A stretch of DNA of 64,000 nucleotides from Gemmatimonadaceae bacterium (GTDB lineage: Bacteria > Gemmatimonadota > Gemmatimonadetes > Gemmatimonadales > Gemmatimonadaceae): the NCBI GenBank assembly GCA_025358925.1, contig JANYHT010000029.1, positions 124,001-188,000 of the forward strand. Reading direction: 5' to 3'. The position numbers and the translations under genes are program-made. The notes beneath the pieces are model-generated. The model saw only the letters and a list, made by a program, of their open reading frames with translations. It was not told the origin of the DNA and did not search any database. This document shows, one piece after another, positions 1 to 9,001 of the stretch. Numbering within the stretch: the stretch's first letter is position 1; each line of letters opens with the position of its first letter.

Positions 1-803
1 GCGTCAATTGTTCGTCGAGCAATCGTATCCACCAACGATGGTGCGAACAATTTGAGAAAGCGACCGATCTTACCACGCCATGTCATCACCACGTCGCGAT
101 CGCGACGCACGACCGCACGTAGAATGATGCGACAACATGTGTCGACGGCCATCGACTCCGCGGTGGTGCGCTGAAATCCGCGATCGCCAAATGGCTGTCC
201 GTTGGGTGCAAGCGCATGGCGATTGATCTCGGACAAGACGAAACCAGGATACACGACGGTGACGCTCACGCCGGTCTGCTGTAGTTCAATGCGCAGACTG
301 TCAAAAAAACCGGCCATCGCGTGTTTTGTCGCCGCGTATGCCGTGCGTTTGGGAACGCCCGTGAGTCCGGTCAAACTGGAAATCGCAACGATGCGACCGC
401 GTGACAGTTTCAGATGCGGTAAGGCGTACGCGGTGCTCCACACGCTGCCGAGGTAGTTGACGCGCATCAGCGTCGCAAAGAGCGAAAGATCGGTAATATC
501 TTCGAACCGGCCGCTCGCACCAATTCCGGCATTGTTGATGAGGATATCGATGCGACCGAAGTGTGCGACCGCCTGTTCGATCATCGCTTTGCACGACGCT
601 TCCACGCTGACATCGGTGGTCAGCACCAATGCCTCGGCGCCGAGCGCGCGACACGCGAGGGCGACGTGTTCGAGTTGCGCGGCGTTGCGCGCCGCGAGTA
701 CGAGTCGCGCGCCATGGGCCGCGCACTGCGTGGCTAATTCGGCGCCAATCCCGTGTGATGCGCCTGTCACGACAACCACGAGTTGATCGAAGACTTTACT
801 CAT
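1..803 (-). CDS. Short-chain dehydrogenase/reductase (3' end cut by window edge)
   Basis: Classical SDR NAD(P)-dependent oxidoreductase; the substrate cannot be told. Reading from the ATG at 803, the Rossmann nucleotide-binding motif TGASHGIG lies at residues 13-20, NNAG at 90-93, the catalytic Ser at about 142-143 and YAATK (catalytic Tyr and Lys) at 156-160. About 267 residues are visible and the frame is still open at base 1, so the stop lies outside the window. The start is 8 bases after the stop of the DUF2007-like gene at 811-1059, which suggests co-transcription. The family includes 3-oxoacyl-ACP reductases and many uncharacterised oxidoreductases; a basic C-terminal part (around RRDRDVV) resembles the DltE-like SDR group, but this is only an impression. 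Confidence 0.9.
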   Translation of the reverse strand, partial: MSKVFDQLVVVVTGASHGIGAELATQCAAHGARLVLAARNAAQLEHVALACRALGAEALVLTTDVSVEASCKAMIEQAVAHFGRIDILINNAGIGASGRFEDITDLSLFATLMRVNYLGSVWSTAYALPHLKLSRGRIVAISSLTGLTGVPKRTAYAATKHAMAGFFDSLRIELQQTGVSVTVVYPGFVLSEINRHALAPNGQPFGDRGFQRTTAESMAVDTCCRIILRAVVRRDRDVVMTWRGKIGRFLKLFAPSLVDTIARRTID

Positions 804-810
804 GCGCGGT

Positions 811-1059
811 TCATGCGCGACCCAACCGATTGGTATCGCCAAACGGTGCGTCGAACGTCGACGAACTGTCAAATGGCGCATCGAGAATGCGCAACGCGAG
901 CGCCGACTCAGCATGCCGCACCGCGAGTTGTATCGCCACGCCCGCGACGTCGCCGCGCAGCACCACTGCCGCGATACCATGCGTTTCGAGGACATGGCGC
1001 GTAATCTGCGCTTCAGTCTCGCTCGCGAAATTTCGGATGATCACCATCGCTTCGGCCAT
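811..1059 (-). CDS. Small DUF2007-like protein
   Basis: An 82-residue protein whose beta-alpha-beta start (MAEAMVIIRNFASETEAQ, then a helix, then GIAAVVLRGD) resembles DUF2007, called a putative signal-transducing domain and distantly PII/ACT-like. DUF2007 proteins typically begin with a strand and a helix that selects the residues scanned, as here. It has no signal peptide or membrane segment, so it is probably cytoplasmic. It sits directly upstream of the SDR gene (8 bases between stop and start) and is probably in the same transcript. No function can be assigned beyond the family. Confidence 0.65.
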   Translation of the reverse strand: MAEAMVIIRNFASETEAQITRHVLETHGIAAVVLRGDVAGVAIQLAVRHAESALALRILDAPFDSSSTFDAPFGDTNRLGRA

Positions 1060-1112
1060 GTCGCGAACATACGCTGTCGATCACGACGCGACGAGGGGTG
1101 TACATTGACAGC

Positions 1113-1649
1113 ATGCCTCCTTCCTTCGGCATTTTCGTGCTCGCCGAACTCCCTGGAGAGGCGGGCATCATCGTGCGTGACATTCAACAGCGCTACGATC
1201 CCAAGCTGGCCCGACTCACCCCGCCGCATATCACGTTGGTGGGTTCGTCTGGCGTGGGCTCTATTCCAACGGATACGCCGGTGGAGCAGATTCGTGCGGC
1301 GTTAGCGCCTATCGCCGCCAGTACAGCGCCGCTGTCTCTGCCATTTGGACCGCCGCATCGCTTCATGCAGACGGAGATTGTGTCATTGCCGCTCGATCAA
1401 AATGGACCGTTGCGCATGTTGCATGAACGTATCGCGCGGTGTGGGCTGCCGTTTCGTCCGGCGCGTTTCATGTTTTCGCCACACTGCACACTCAGTTTCT
1501 ATCCGACATTGACGCCCGAATCTGAGCGTGAACTTCTGGCGTTACGGGTCGAGGCACCTTGTGTTGTGGAACGCCTCCAAGTGTATCTGACGCGCGATCC
1601 GCAGCCGTCGAAGAAGCTCTTTGAGTTAGAGCTAAAAGCCGGGGAATAG
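1113..1649 (+). CDS. 2'-5' RNA ligase / 2H phosphoesterase family protein
   Basis: A 178-residue 2H phosphoesterase-fold protein. The two HxT motifs that define the superfamily are present: HIT at residues 39-41 (in PPHITLV) and HCT at 124-126 (in SPHCTLSFY). Family members cleave or ligate 2'-5' or cyclic phosphodiester bonds in RNA or nucleotides; the substrate here is unknown. I use the ATG at 1113. An in-frame GTG at 1098 would add five residues. The gene runs opposite to the DUF2007-like gene with only about 50 bases between starts, so the two share a divergent promoter region. It converges with the gene at 1656-2144. Confidence 0.85.
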   Translation: MPPSFGIFVLAELPGEAGIIVRDIQQRYDPKLARLTPPHITLVGSSGVGSIPTDTPVEQIRAALAPIAASTAPLSLPFGPPHRFMQTEIVSLPLDQNGPLRMLHERIARCGLPFRPARFMFSPHCTLSFYPTLTPESERELLALRVEAPCVVERLQVYLTRDPQPSKKLFELELKAGE

Positions 1650-1655
1650 GACGGA

Positions 1656-2144
1656 CTACCGGCTGTCGGGGCGGAGTTTCGCATACGATTGCGTCGCGTG
1701 CTTGAGGCCGAGTATCGCGGAAGAAAGGAGTTCGTATTCGGTGTGTAAGTCGTTCAGCTTTTCGACGCTGTGCTGCGTGAGCTGTCGCGATGCTTGTTCG
1801 GCGATGGAGTGGCGCCGCAGATATTCCCGCGATGAGAGCCACATTGCGTTGGCAGCTTGACGCACTTCGGCGTCGTCGGACGCCGGCACGGTCGCGCACA
1901 CTTTCTCGAAATGGCGCACACACTCCGCGAGCGCGAGATCGCACGTGTCGACGAGGGCATGCGTGGCTTCGAGTTCGGTCTGGGCGACGCGCAAATCCTG
2001 CAAATGCGAGAGTCGTTCGTGCTGACGGCACGTTTCGACCGCCGTACGACCAAGGGCGTCGGCAACGGCGAGCGGACCGCGAATCTCCAGCGCGGTCGCG
2101 TCGTCCATCATTTGCGCGTTGGCAGCAGTGGGAGTGAAAGGCAT
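1656..2144 (-). CDS. Hypothetical helical protein
   Basis: A 162-residue protein I do not recognise. From the ATG at 2144 it is almost wholly predicted helical, with long stretches rich in Ala, Leu, Glu and Arg (for example around ALAECVRHFEKVC) and no signal peptide or membrane segment. This suggests a coiled-coil or four-helix arrangement. The frame is open upstream to 2318, but the extra residues are Pro-rich and overlap the crotonase start, so 2144 is preferred. It is convergent with the RNA ligase-like gene (6 bases apart) and divergent from the crotonase gene. Confidence 0.55.
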   Translation of the reverse strand: MPFTPTAANAQMMDDATALEIRGPLAVADALGRTAVETCRQHERLSHLQDLRVAQTELEATHALVDTCDLALAECVRHFEKVCATVPASDDAEVRQAANAMWLSSREYLRRHSIAEQASRQLTQHSVEKLNDLHTEYELLSSAILGLKHATQSYAKLRPDSR

Positions 2145-2316
2145 GGAGTGGTGCACGGAAAAGGACTGAATCGTTACGAGTGGGGAATGATTTAGTGGGC
2201 TAACCGGTGTCAGCGGTAGTGGGTTTGCGAGCAAGAAACGGTTCTCGTGCGAGGCGAAGGTGGCGGGCAACGGGTAAATTCCTTGCGGAACTCCCTCCCT
2301 CTTTCGGGTTTCGCGC

Positions 2317-3108
2317 ATGTCCTACGAACATCTCCTCGTCAGCAATAGCGCCGATGGCGTGTGCGTCATCACGCTCAATCGCCCGGAGCGACTGAACGCC
2401 GTCAATCCAAAACTTTCCGACGAATTGCCGCTCGCGATGAACCAAGCGGCGGCAGATGACGCGGTACGTGTTGTCGTCATCACGGGATCCGGCCGCGGTT
2501 TCTGCGCTGGACTCGATCTCGGCGATGCCGCATCGATAAGTGGCGACACACGGGCGACACGCATTGATCCGTATCGATGGGTCGGACGGTGGGTGCAATC
2601 CATTACTGCGTGCGAGAAGCCCGTCATCGCGGCGATCAACGGTGCCGCCGCCGGCGCGGGATTTGGGCTCGCGCTCGCATGTGACGTGCGACTCGTTGCG
2701 GCGAGCGCAAAGTGTACCGCTGGCTACGTGCGTCGCGGGCTCTCACCAGATGCGGGCGTGAGTTGGTTTTTGCCGCGGCTCATTGGTCATGCGAGAGCGA
2801 TGGACATTGTGCTCACCGGTCGCGATATGGATGCCGGCGAAGCGGAGCGCATTGGGCTGGCGGCGGTCGTGTATGCGGACGATGTGTTCGCTGAACGTGT
2901 GCAGGCGTATGCGACGCGTATGGCGAGTGGTCCGCCAATCGCCCTGGCACTGACCAAGCGCCTCATGTTGGGCAGCAGCACGACGACACTGGACGCACAG
3001 CTGCGCGACGAACTCACGCACATCAAGAGTTGCTTTGTGACGAAGGATGTACGCGAAGCACTGGCGGCATTTCAGGGAAAGCGACTGCCGGTATTTCGCG
3101 GGGAGTAG
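2317..3108 (+). CDS. Enoyl-CoA hydratase/isomerase family protein (crotonase)
   Basis: A 263-residue crotonase, close to the usual family length of about 260. The substrate-binding and oxyanion segment GRGFCAGLDLGD sits near residues 65-76 and the second oxyanion loop NGAAAGAGFGLALACD near 108-123. The motif around RRGLSPDAGVSWFLPRL has the acidic catalytic position as Asp, as in PaaG/PaaB-type hydratase-isomerases. Likely role: hydration or isomerisation of an enoyl-CoA in fatty-acid or aromatic-acid breakdown. No other beta-oxidation gene is nearby, so the pathway is not set by context. Confidence 0.92.
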   Translation: MSYEHLLVSNSADGVCVITLNRPERLNAVNPKLSDELPLAMNQAAADDAVRVVVITGSGRGFCAGLDLGDAASISGDTRATRIDPYRWVGRWVQSITACEKPVIAAINGAAAGAGFGLALACDVRLVAASAKCTAGYVRRGLSPDAGVSWFLPRLIGHARAMDIVLTGRDMDAGEAERIGLAAVVYADDVFAERVQAYATRMASGPPIALALTKRLMLGSSTTTLDAQLRDELTHIKSCFVTKDVREALAAFQGKRLPVFRGE

Positions 3109-3116
3109 CCGCGCGG

Positions 3117-4298
3117 CTAGTGTCGTCCGGGATTGAACCGCAACGACCCCGGCAAGGCGTTCAGCAGCGGACCCAACTCACTCGCACGGTCGAGCGATGT
3201 GACGAACGTGAGCCCATGAATGCTTACAACCAGCATGCCGGAAATACCGTATGCGACGACGCAGCCGGTGTCCGCGTGAATCACGTTGCCTGATGACTCG
3301 ATGCAATGCGCTTCCCCCATCACACCATTCCCTGCGTCATCGAGATCGCGCACGCGACGCAGTGCTGCCCACGTGCCCACGTCATCCCACCCAAACGCGC
3401 CCGGCAACACGGCCACGTTGCTGCTGCGCTCGAGCAACCCGCGGTCAATCGACACAGACGTCACCAGTGACGCAAACGCCTCCAGCTTACCGTCCGTGAG
3501 CATCGGCAATCCGCTGCTCAATTCCGCGCAATGGGCCTTGAGTTCGCGCAACACAACTTTCGCACGCCACACAAAGATGCCGGTATTCCAGAGCGCACCT
3601 TGATCGATCAGCATATCGGCCAACGCGGCGGTTGGCTTTTCGACGAAATGCTCAACGCGACAGGCGCCCCCTTCGGCACGCGAGTTTAGCGGATCGATCG
3701 ACGCTCCAGGTTGCAGATAGCCGAATCCAGTTTCAGCACGTGTGGGGCGCGAGCCAATGGTGATGAGTAATGATTCGGTGGCTGCAATGGTCGCCGCGCG
3801 GCGGACGGTGTCGCGAAATTCGCCCGCATCGCCCACCGATAGATCGGCATGGAGTGCGCAAAATACGGTGTCGGGTCCGGCACGCCGCGCCACTTCTGTT
3901 GCGCCCCACGCCAACGCCGCTGCGGTGCCGAGTGGCCGCGGTTCGACCAACATGTTGGCCTTGGGCACATCGGGAATGGCTTCGTGTAACGCGTCGGCGA
4001 TATCCGCACTGGTGACGACAAGCACTCGTTCTGGCGGAATCATCGGCGACAAACGCGAGACGGTTTCTGCGATCAGCGGCGTTTCGCCAACGAGCGCGAG
4101 GAGCTGCTTGGGCTTTTTGGGCGTGCTCAGTGGCCAGAAGCGCGTGCCGATCCCGCCCGCAAACACCACCGCCCACAGTGACACGTTGGTGTCGAGGAGC
4201 GGCTCCATTTCCAGTTCGTCCATCGTTTCCGTGAGGACGGCTGGCTCGATGACAATTGTGGTGTCAATACTGGGAGCGCTGGCTCGTGGCTCGGTCAT
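3117..4298 (-). CDS. manC: Mannose-1-phosphate guanylyltransferase
   Basis: A 393-residue nucleotidyltransferase that makes GDP-mannose from mannose-1-phosphate and GTP, a precursor for polysaccharides and glycans. The signature AGGIGTRFWPLS followed by KPKQLL lies near residues 47-65. Further conserved pieces are EPRPLGTAAALAW, FVEKP near the middle and NTGIFVW. The C-terminal PMI cupin domain of bifunctional ManC/AlgA proteins is absent, so this is the monofunctional form. ATG at 4298 is chosen; an upstream in-frame start at 4376 would overlap the divergent DUF1835 gene. The N-terminal extension of about 40 residues before the nucleotide-binding loop is unusual. Confidence 0.9.
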   Translation of the reverse strand: MTEPRASAPSIDTTIVIEPAVLTETMDELEMEPLLDTNVSLWAVVFAGGIGTRFWPLSTPKKPKQLLALVGETPLIAETVSRLSPMIPPERVLVVTSADIADALHEAIPDVPKANMLVEPRPLGTAAALAWGATEVARRAGPDTVFCALHADLSVGDAGEFRDTVRRAATIAATESLLITIGSRPTRAETGFGYLQPGASIDPLNSRAEGGACRVEHFVEKPTAALADMLIDQGALWNTGIFVWRAKVVLRELKAHCAELSSGLPMLTDGKLEAFASLVTSVSIDRGLLERSSNVAVLPGAFGWDDVGTWAALRRVRDLDDAGNGVMGEAHCIESSGNVIHADTGCVVAYGISGMLVVSIHGLTFVTSLDRASELGPLLNALPGSLRFNPGRH

Positions 4299-4456
4299 CG
4301 CAGGCGCGTAAGGAGTGAATGGCGTGTCGTCACTGGCGCGAGCGCCGCCGACCTCACAACATACCAACGGCGCCACGGCACGGCAGCATCATTTCTGTGC
4401 CTCCGACCCCGTTGCGCTGCGCGGTACGTGGTCCCGTCCTGAACCCCGAGTCTCAA

Positions 4457-5488
4457 GTGCTCACATTGCACGTCACCAACGGTGACGGTGCCGCAAGCGG
4501 TCTCACTCGGTCTGGACTCCCGGGCGACATCCTCTCTTGGCGCGATATTTTGCACGATGGTCCGGTTCCATCCGACGACAATCTTCAGAGTTTTCGTGCG
4601 ACGCGCGCCGAATTTCTTGCCACACGCGGCTGGGCGTCAGCCTCCGATGTGATCGCGGATCTCGCCGCACGCGACACTCGGCTGACTGATACTGGAGTAG
4701 CGGATGAAGTCGTGCTGTGGTTTGAGCCCGACCTGTTTGATCAACTGCAACTCATGCAGGTGCTCGGCCGTTTTGCGTCGCGCGCATCTAGCGACAGACC
4801 ACGGGTGACGATCGTTCCGGCTGACTGCTTTCTTGCGCCGCTGACACGGGACAAATTTGCGCCGTTATACAATGCGCGGCGCGACATAACAGCAAGCGAC
4901 ATCACGCACGGCGCCGACGCGTGGCGCGCTTTCACATCTTCATCACCGCAGGCACTGGCGACGATGGCGGATCGATTGGACGCGAGCATTGGCGCGCGAA
5001 CGTACAGCGTGAATATGGAGGCGCGATTGCCGCATCTCGCCGCAGCCTTACGGCGGCAGCTTGAAGAATTCCCCGACGCGCAGCACGGATTGTCGCGCAC
5101 AGAACGGCAACTGTGCGAAGCGTTGTATCCTGGACAACTGACATTGGCGAAACTCTTTCAAACTTCATCGCAGGCCAGCGAATCGTGGGCGTTTTTGGGC
5201 GATTGGAGTTTCGCGTGGTATACGCAGCGGTTGAGTGATTGCTTGCGTCCGTTGGTGATGCATGCAAATAACACACGCGTTGTTGCGCCAGTACGCGATG
5301 CCGATGGTCGCGGGTTTTGGGAGCGGAGTGTCATCCTGACGCCATTTGGACAAGAAGTCGTGCGCGAGCGCGCCGATGCGCTAGAGGAAAACGGCATTGA
5401 TCGCTGGATTGGTGGGACACATCTGACGACCGCGCGGCATTGGCGGTGGGATGGTAGCGTGCATCGTCTGGTAGAGCGGTTGCAATAG
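4457..5488 (+). CDS. DUF1835 domain-containing protein
   Basis: About 343 residues from the GTG at 4457. The start LTLHVTNGDGAA, then LPGDILSWRDILHDGPV, is the hallmark of DUF1835, a family of unknown function that is sometimes N-terminal to DUF3658. Later parts (VLWFEPDLFDQLQLMQVL near residue 90 and LTLAKLFQ near 230) fit the same family. The frame is open from an ATG at 4319, but those 46 residues are basic, low-complexity and unlike the family N-terminus, so the GTG is preferred. It lies divergent to manC. Confidence 0.75.
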   Translation: MLTLHVTNGDGAASGLTRSGLPGDILSWRDILHDGPVPSDDNLQSFRATRAEFLATRGWASASDVIADLAARDTRLTDTGVADEVVLWFEPDLFDQLQLMQVLGRFASRASSDRPRVTIVPADCFLAPLTRDKFAPLYNARRDITASDITHGADAWRAFTSSSPQALATMADRLDASIGARTYSVNMEARLPHLAAALRRQLEEFPDAQHGLSRTERQLCEALYPGQLTLAKLFQTSSQASESWAFLGDWSFAWYTQRLSDCLRPLVMHANNTRVVAPVRDADGRGFWERSVILTPFGQEVVRERADALEENGIDRWIGGTHLTTARHWRWDGSVHRLVERLQ

Positions 5489-5504
5489 GTCCAACAACTG
5501 CGAG

Positions 5505-5667
5505 CCGCGAATGACGCGAATTACGCGAATTACGCGTATTGAACCCTGAGCTCTCGGGATGCGTAGCGACCCGCGATGTTGATTTCTTTAATTAAAAAAA
5601 CTGCCATTTATCGTTGATTGCTATGCTGCCGCATCGCGATCGGAGCACATTCGCGTCATTCGCGGTC
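5505..5667. repeat. Dispersed non-coding repeat, copy A
   Basis: A block starting with stacked GCGAATTACGC words and running through CCCTGAGCTCTCGGGATGCG, an A-rich centre and GCATCGCGATCGGAG. It recurs about 230 bases downstream with roughly 80% identity. It holds no open frame that looks like a gene. It lies in the gap between the DUF1835 gene and the PLP-enzyme gene (5489-5966). Confidence 0.75.
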
Positions 5668-5737
5668 AGTTTTTCCGTCGCGGTCAGTTTTTCCGTGACT
5701 GTTTGCACGACAATGATAGGAGGCTGGAAACTGCCAA

Positions 5738-5886
5738 CCGCGAATTACGCGAATTGAACCCTGAGCTCTCGGGATGCGTAGCGACCTGCGAGGTTGATTT
5801 TTCTAATCAAAAAAACTGCTATTTACTGTAGATTGCTACGCAGCCGCATCCTGATCGGAGAACGTTCGCGACATTCGCGGTAGTAT
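5738..5886. repeat. Dispersed non-coding repeat, copy B
   Basis: Second copy of the block at 5505-5667 in the same orientation. It starts with CCGCGAATTACGCGAATTG and shares the words CCTGAGCTCTCGGGATGCG, ATTGCTA and GCCGCATC. The left-end word also occurs as an inverted pair at 11071-11220. It ends about 80 bases before the ATG of the PLP-enzyme gene, so it may lie in that gene's promoter or leader. Confidence 0.75.
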
Positions 5887-5966
5887 CCGTGCGTTTCCGT
5901 AGTTTCTGTTCGTATCCGCGTCCGTGCAGTTGTGTGGTAGCAATATTGGCCCGTCGCATCCTTCGC

Positions 5967-7478
5967 ATGAACGCAAACCTAGATTTCGTGATGCAAACAT
6001 CCACGCCAAGCAACGATTCGCTGCTCGCGCTCTTCGAGGCAGACACATCGCTTGCGGCGGCGCAGCCAATTCTTGCGCTCGTTGCGCAATATCTCGCCGA
6101 CACGCGAAGCGGCGACGGTCCGGTTTCCACCGCTCGTTCAGCACAGGAGGTCGCGGATCGCCTCGCTGGACCGATGCCGCGCAGTGGGAGACCATTGGCC
6201 GAAGTCGCTGCGCGCATTTCGACGTTGTTGTTGGATGATGTCAACCGCCTCATGCATCCGATGGCCGTTGGACATCAAGTGTCCGCACCGCTGCCCGCGA
6301 CTATTTGGACCGAGTCACTTATTGCGGCGTTGAATCAATCGCTCGCCGTCCAAGAAATGTCTCCGAGTTTCCGACCACTTGAAAGACAAGTCATTCGCTG
6401 GTGCACCGAGTTAGTCGGGTGGGGCAAACACGCCGGTGGCACGATGACCTCAGGCGGCACCGAGGCAACGTTTACCGCACTCCTCGCGGCGCGTAGTCAC
6501 TGCATCCCCGATGTGTGGACAAACGGAGTTGGTGTAAATCCACCGGTGCTTGTGTGCGGCGAACATGCGCACTACGCCGTCACGCGCGCGGCGGGCGAAA
6601 TGGGACTTGGCCTATCGCGCGTGGAGATCATTCCGTCGCGCGACCATCGAATGGACGTGGATGTGCTGAACGCACGACTCGTCGCACTGCACGCGGCAGG
6701 AACGCGAGTGATGGCCGTCGTGGCGACCGCAGGATGTACCGCCACTGGAGCCTTTGATGACATTGAACGCATCGCGGATGTATGCGTGGTCCACAATAAT
6801 GTGTGGCTGCACGTGGACGCAGCGCATGGTGGTGCTGCAATGTTATCTCCGGTGCACCAACATCGCGTGCGCGGAATCTCGCGAGCGCGATCGGTGGCGT
6901 GGGATCCGCACAAAACTTTGCTGCTTCCATTGTCTGCTGGTCTCCTGCTCATGCGCGACGAACGCGACTTGCAAGTCGCCTTCGCGCAAACCGCGCCGTA
7001 TTTGTTTGCACACGATAGCGACGAGACGCGCTTGTGGGACTCCGGCACACGCACGTTCCAGTGCTCCCGTCGATCTGATGTGCTGAAGTTGTGGGTTGCA
7101 TTCGAGCGATACGGTGCCGAGCAATTGGCCGCGATGTACGAGCGACTTTGTAATACTACGTCTACGTTGCATGCGCTCCTATGCCGACGGAGTGACTTCG
7201 CGCCCCTACATACGCCCGAGTCCAACATTCTGTGTTTCGCGTGGACTCCGCTAGGCGTCACAGAGGCCGATCGCGACGAGCTGACGGACGCCTTACGCGA
7301 GCGCTACAATCGTAGCGGGCGCGGGTGGCTGACCGCCACTACGCTCGACGGACGGCGAGTATTGCGCGTGACGATCATGAACGTTCGGACCACGTCCGCG
7401 CACATGCAGCGACTGGCGGACGGACTCGCGGACGAAGGCGCGGCACTGCTTGCTGAGAGAAAATTCGCAGCAATGTGA
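5967..7478 (+). CDS. PLP-dependent decarboxylase / aspartate aminotransferase-fold enzyme
   Basis: A 503-residue group II decarboxylase-like enzyme (glutamate, DOPA or cysteine-sulfinate decarboxylase superfamily). TSGGTEA at 161-167 binds cofactor phosphate, HVDAAHGG at 282-289 holds the cofactor-ring Asp, and DPHKT at 313-317 has Lys316 as the likely Schiff-base residue. The substrate cannot be read from the sequence; glutamate, 2,4-diaminobutyrate or an aromatic amino acid are all possible. The ATG at 5967 is used because the in-frame stretch from 5889 lies within or beside the repeat. The stop overlaps the open frame leading into the next gene. Confidence 0.88.
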   Translation: MNANLDFVMQTSTPSNDSLLALFEADTSLAAAQPILALVAQYLADTRSGDGPVSTARSAQEVADRLAGPMPRSGRPLAEVAARISTLLLDDVNRLMHPMAVGHQVSAPLPATIWTESLIAALNQSLAVQEMSPSFRPLERQVIRWCTELVGWGKHAGGTMTSGGTEATFTALLAARSHCIPDVWTNGVGVNPPVLVCGEHAHYAVTRAAGEMGLGLSRVEIIPSRDHRMDVDVLNARLVALHAAGTRVMAVVATAGCTATGAFDDIERIADVCVVHNNVWLHVDAAHGGAAMLSPVHQHRVRGISRARSVAWDPHKTLLLPLSAGLLLMRDERDLQVAFAQTAPYLFAHDSDETRLWDSGTRTFQCSRRSDVLKLWVAFERYGAEQLAAMYERLCNTTSTLHALLCRRSDFAPLHTPESNILCFAWTPLGVTEADRDELTDALRERYNRSGRGWLTATTLDGRRVLRVTIMNVRTTSAHMQRLADGLADEGAALLAERKFAAM

Positions 7479-7585
7479 CAAATAGTTTGCGAGATGCTGC
7501 ACCAGAGCACAGGATCAAGGAGCGCGCGATACCGTTCGTCCCATACACGCACGTCGGTCGTGCCTCATTCCCTCCGGAGAACCCG

Positions 7586-8872
7586 ATGTCCGCCGATATT
7601 CCCGCACCAACCGCCGAGCAATTCGCCGCCTTCACGAACGGCGATGAAACAACACTCGCGACGGTCTACCGTGAACGCTATGCGGCATTGATCAACGTCG
7701 CAAAAGAATCGCTCGGCACCGATCTCACGCCGTTCAGTGGCCGCGTTGTGCAACAAGCGATGCTGTCAACGTGGGCGCGCCGCGCGACATTCCAGAATGC
7801 CATCGGCATGGTGTCATTTCTCTCGGAAGCCGTGGGCGAAGAATCAACGCTGCAGAAAAAAAAGCATGCGTCACTCCGACAGCGTGATGGTTCGTCAGCC
7901 ACATCGAGTCACATTACGATACCGACCGAGGAGGAAGCGGTCGCGCAACTCAAAGCGGCGTTGCACGCCCCGCCAGTCGATCACGAGGCCAGTCGCGCCG
8001 CATCGCGCGCTGCACAAAAGGCGCATGCCGCCGAACACGTACAAAAAGTTGGAAAGTCCGGTGGCTGGGTAGTGCCGACGGTGCTCGTCGTTGCAGTGGC
8101 CGGTGGACTATTTGGTATTCTCAAGTACGCAAACATGAAAGGTGCTGACGAGGCCGTCGACAAAGCGCTCTCCGCCGATGATGCGCGCGACATCTCTGCA
8201 CGCCGCGGACAGCGCGGCAACGTCACACTCGGCGACGATAGTAAAGCGAAACTCGGCTCAGATTCGCACGTGAAAGTACCCGCGAAATTTGGGACGACGA
8301 TGCGCACCGTTGCGGTGCAAGGGGCAGCCGAGTTCACTGTCGCGCCCGGCAATCCGATGCCATTCGAAGTCCGTCACGGTACGACCAGTATCATCGCGAC
8401 GGGCACAAAGTTTTCAGTACGCGCATACCCAGAAGACAGCACCGTTGATGTCGGTGTTGATGAGGGCGCAGTCACCGTACACGTGAAGGATGGGAAAGAA
8501 GACCGGAAACTCGCGGCCGGCGCGGCGTTGCATATTGCCAAAGACGGCACGATGTCGGATCTCACCGGCAATGCGAAAGAGGCCGCGATGAGTTGGACTC
8601 GTGATTCATTGGTGTTTGTTGACGCGCCCGTCAGCGTGGTCGTGTCGGAACTTGTACGCTGGTTCGACTCAAAGTTGTCGCTCGGTGATCCGTCGCTCGG
8701 TTCGCGAAAAGTGACGATGCGCACATCGCTTGCATCGTCCGGTGACGCATTGAAAGCCTTGGCGACCGCCGCAAATCTCAGCGTCGGATTCGACAAAGAA
8801 GACAAAGTGGTCTTGAGTGATGCGGGCGTTGCACCTGCCGTAAAGGCGCCACCGAAAAAGAAAAGAAAGTAG
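7586..8872 (+). CDS. FecR-like membrane protein with sigma-70 region 2-like N-terminus
   Basis: A 428-residue single-pass membrane protein. Residues 10-85 (FTNGDETTLATVYRERY, then ARRATF and a VSFL segment) resemble a degenerate ECF sigma-70 region 2. A membrane helix lies at about 161-180. The periplasmic part holds a FecR domain at about 215-335 (TKFSVRAYPEDSTVDVGVDEG) and a C-terminal DUF4974/STN-like repeat at about 360-412. It ends in a Lys-rich tail. FecR proteins normally have a short anti-sigma helix at the N-terminus and signal with a TonB receptor; neither a separate sigma gene nor a receptor is adjacent. GGAGA at 7576-7580 supports the ATG at 7586. Confidence 0.75.
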   Translation: MSADIPAPTAEQFAAFTNGDETTLATVYRERYAALINVAKESLGTDLTPFSGRVVQQAMLSTWARRATFQNAIGMVSFLSEAVGEESTLQKKKHASLRQRDGSSATSSHITIPTEEEAVAQLKAALHAPPVDHEASRAASRAAQKAHAAEHVQKVGKSGGWVVPTVLVVAVAGGLFGILKYANMKGADEAVDKALSADDARDISARRGQRGNVTLGDDSKAKLGSDSHVKVPAKFGTTMRTVAVQGAAEFTVAPGNPMPFEVRHGTTSIIATGTKFSVRAYPEDSTVDVGVDEGAVTVHVKDGKEDRKLAAGAALHIAKDGTMSDLTGNAKEAAMSWTRDSLVFVDAPVSVVVSELVRWFDSKLSLGDPSLGSRKVTMRTSLASSGDALKALATAANLSVGFDKEDKVVLSDAGVAPAVKAPPKKKRK

Positions 8873-9001
8873 AGTTGGTGACGTAGGACACGTTCGCTAC
8901 GGATGAGCATTTTCTATCGGCACAGATAGTGCACGGCACGGGTTCAAGCAGCGACATCAATCCATGTTTCTGCGAGAACCCGTTTTCCGAGGGAGTGCCT
9001 A

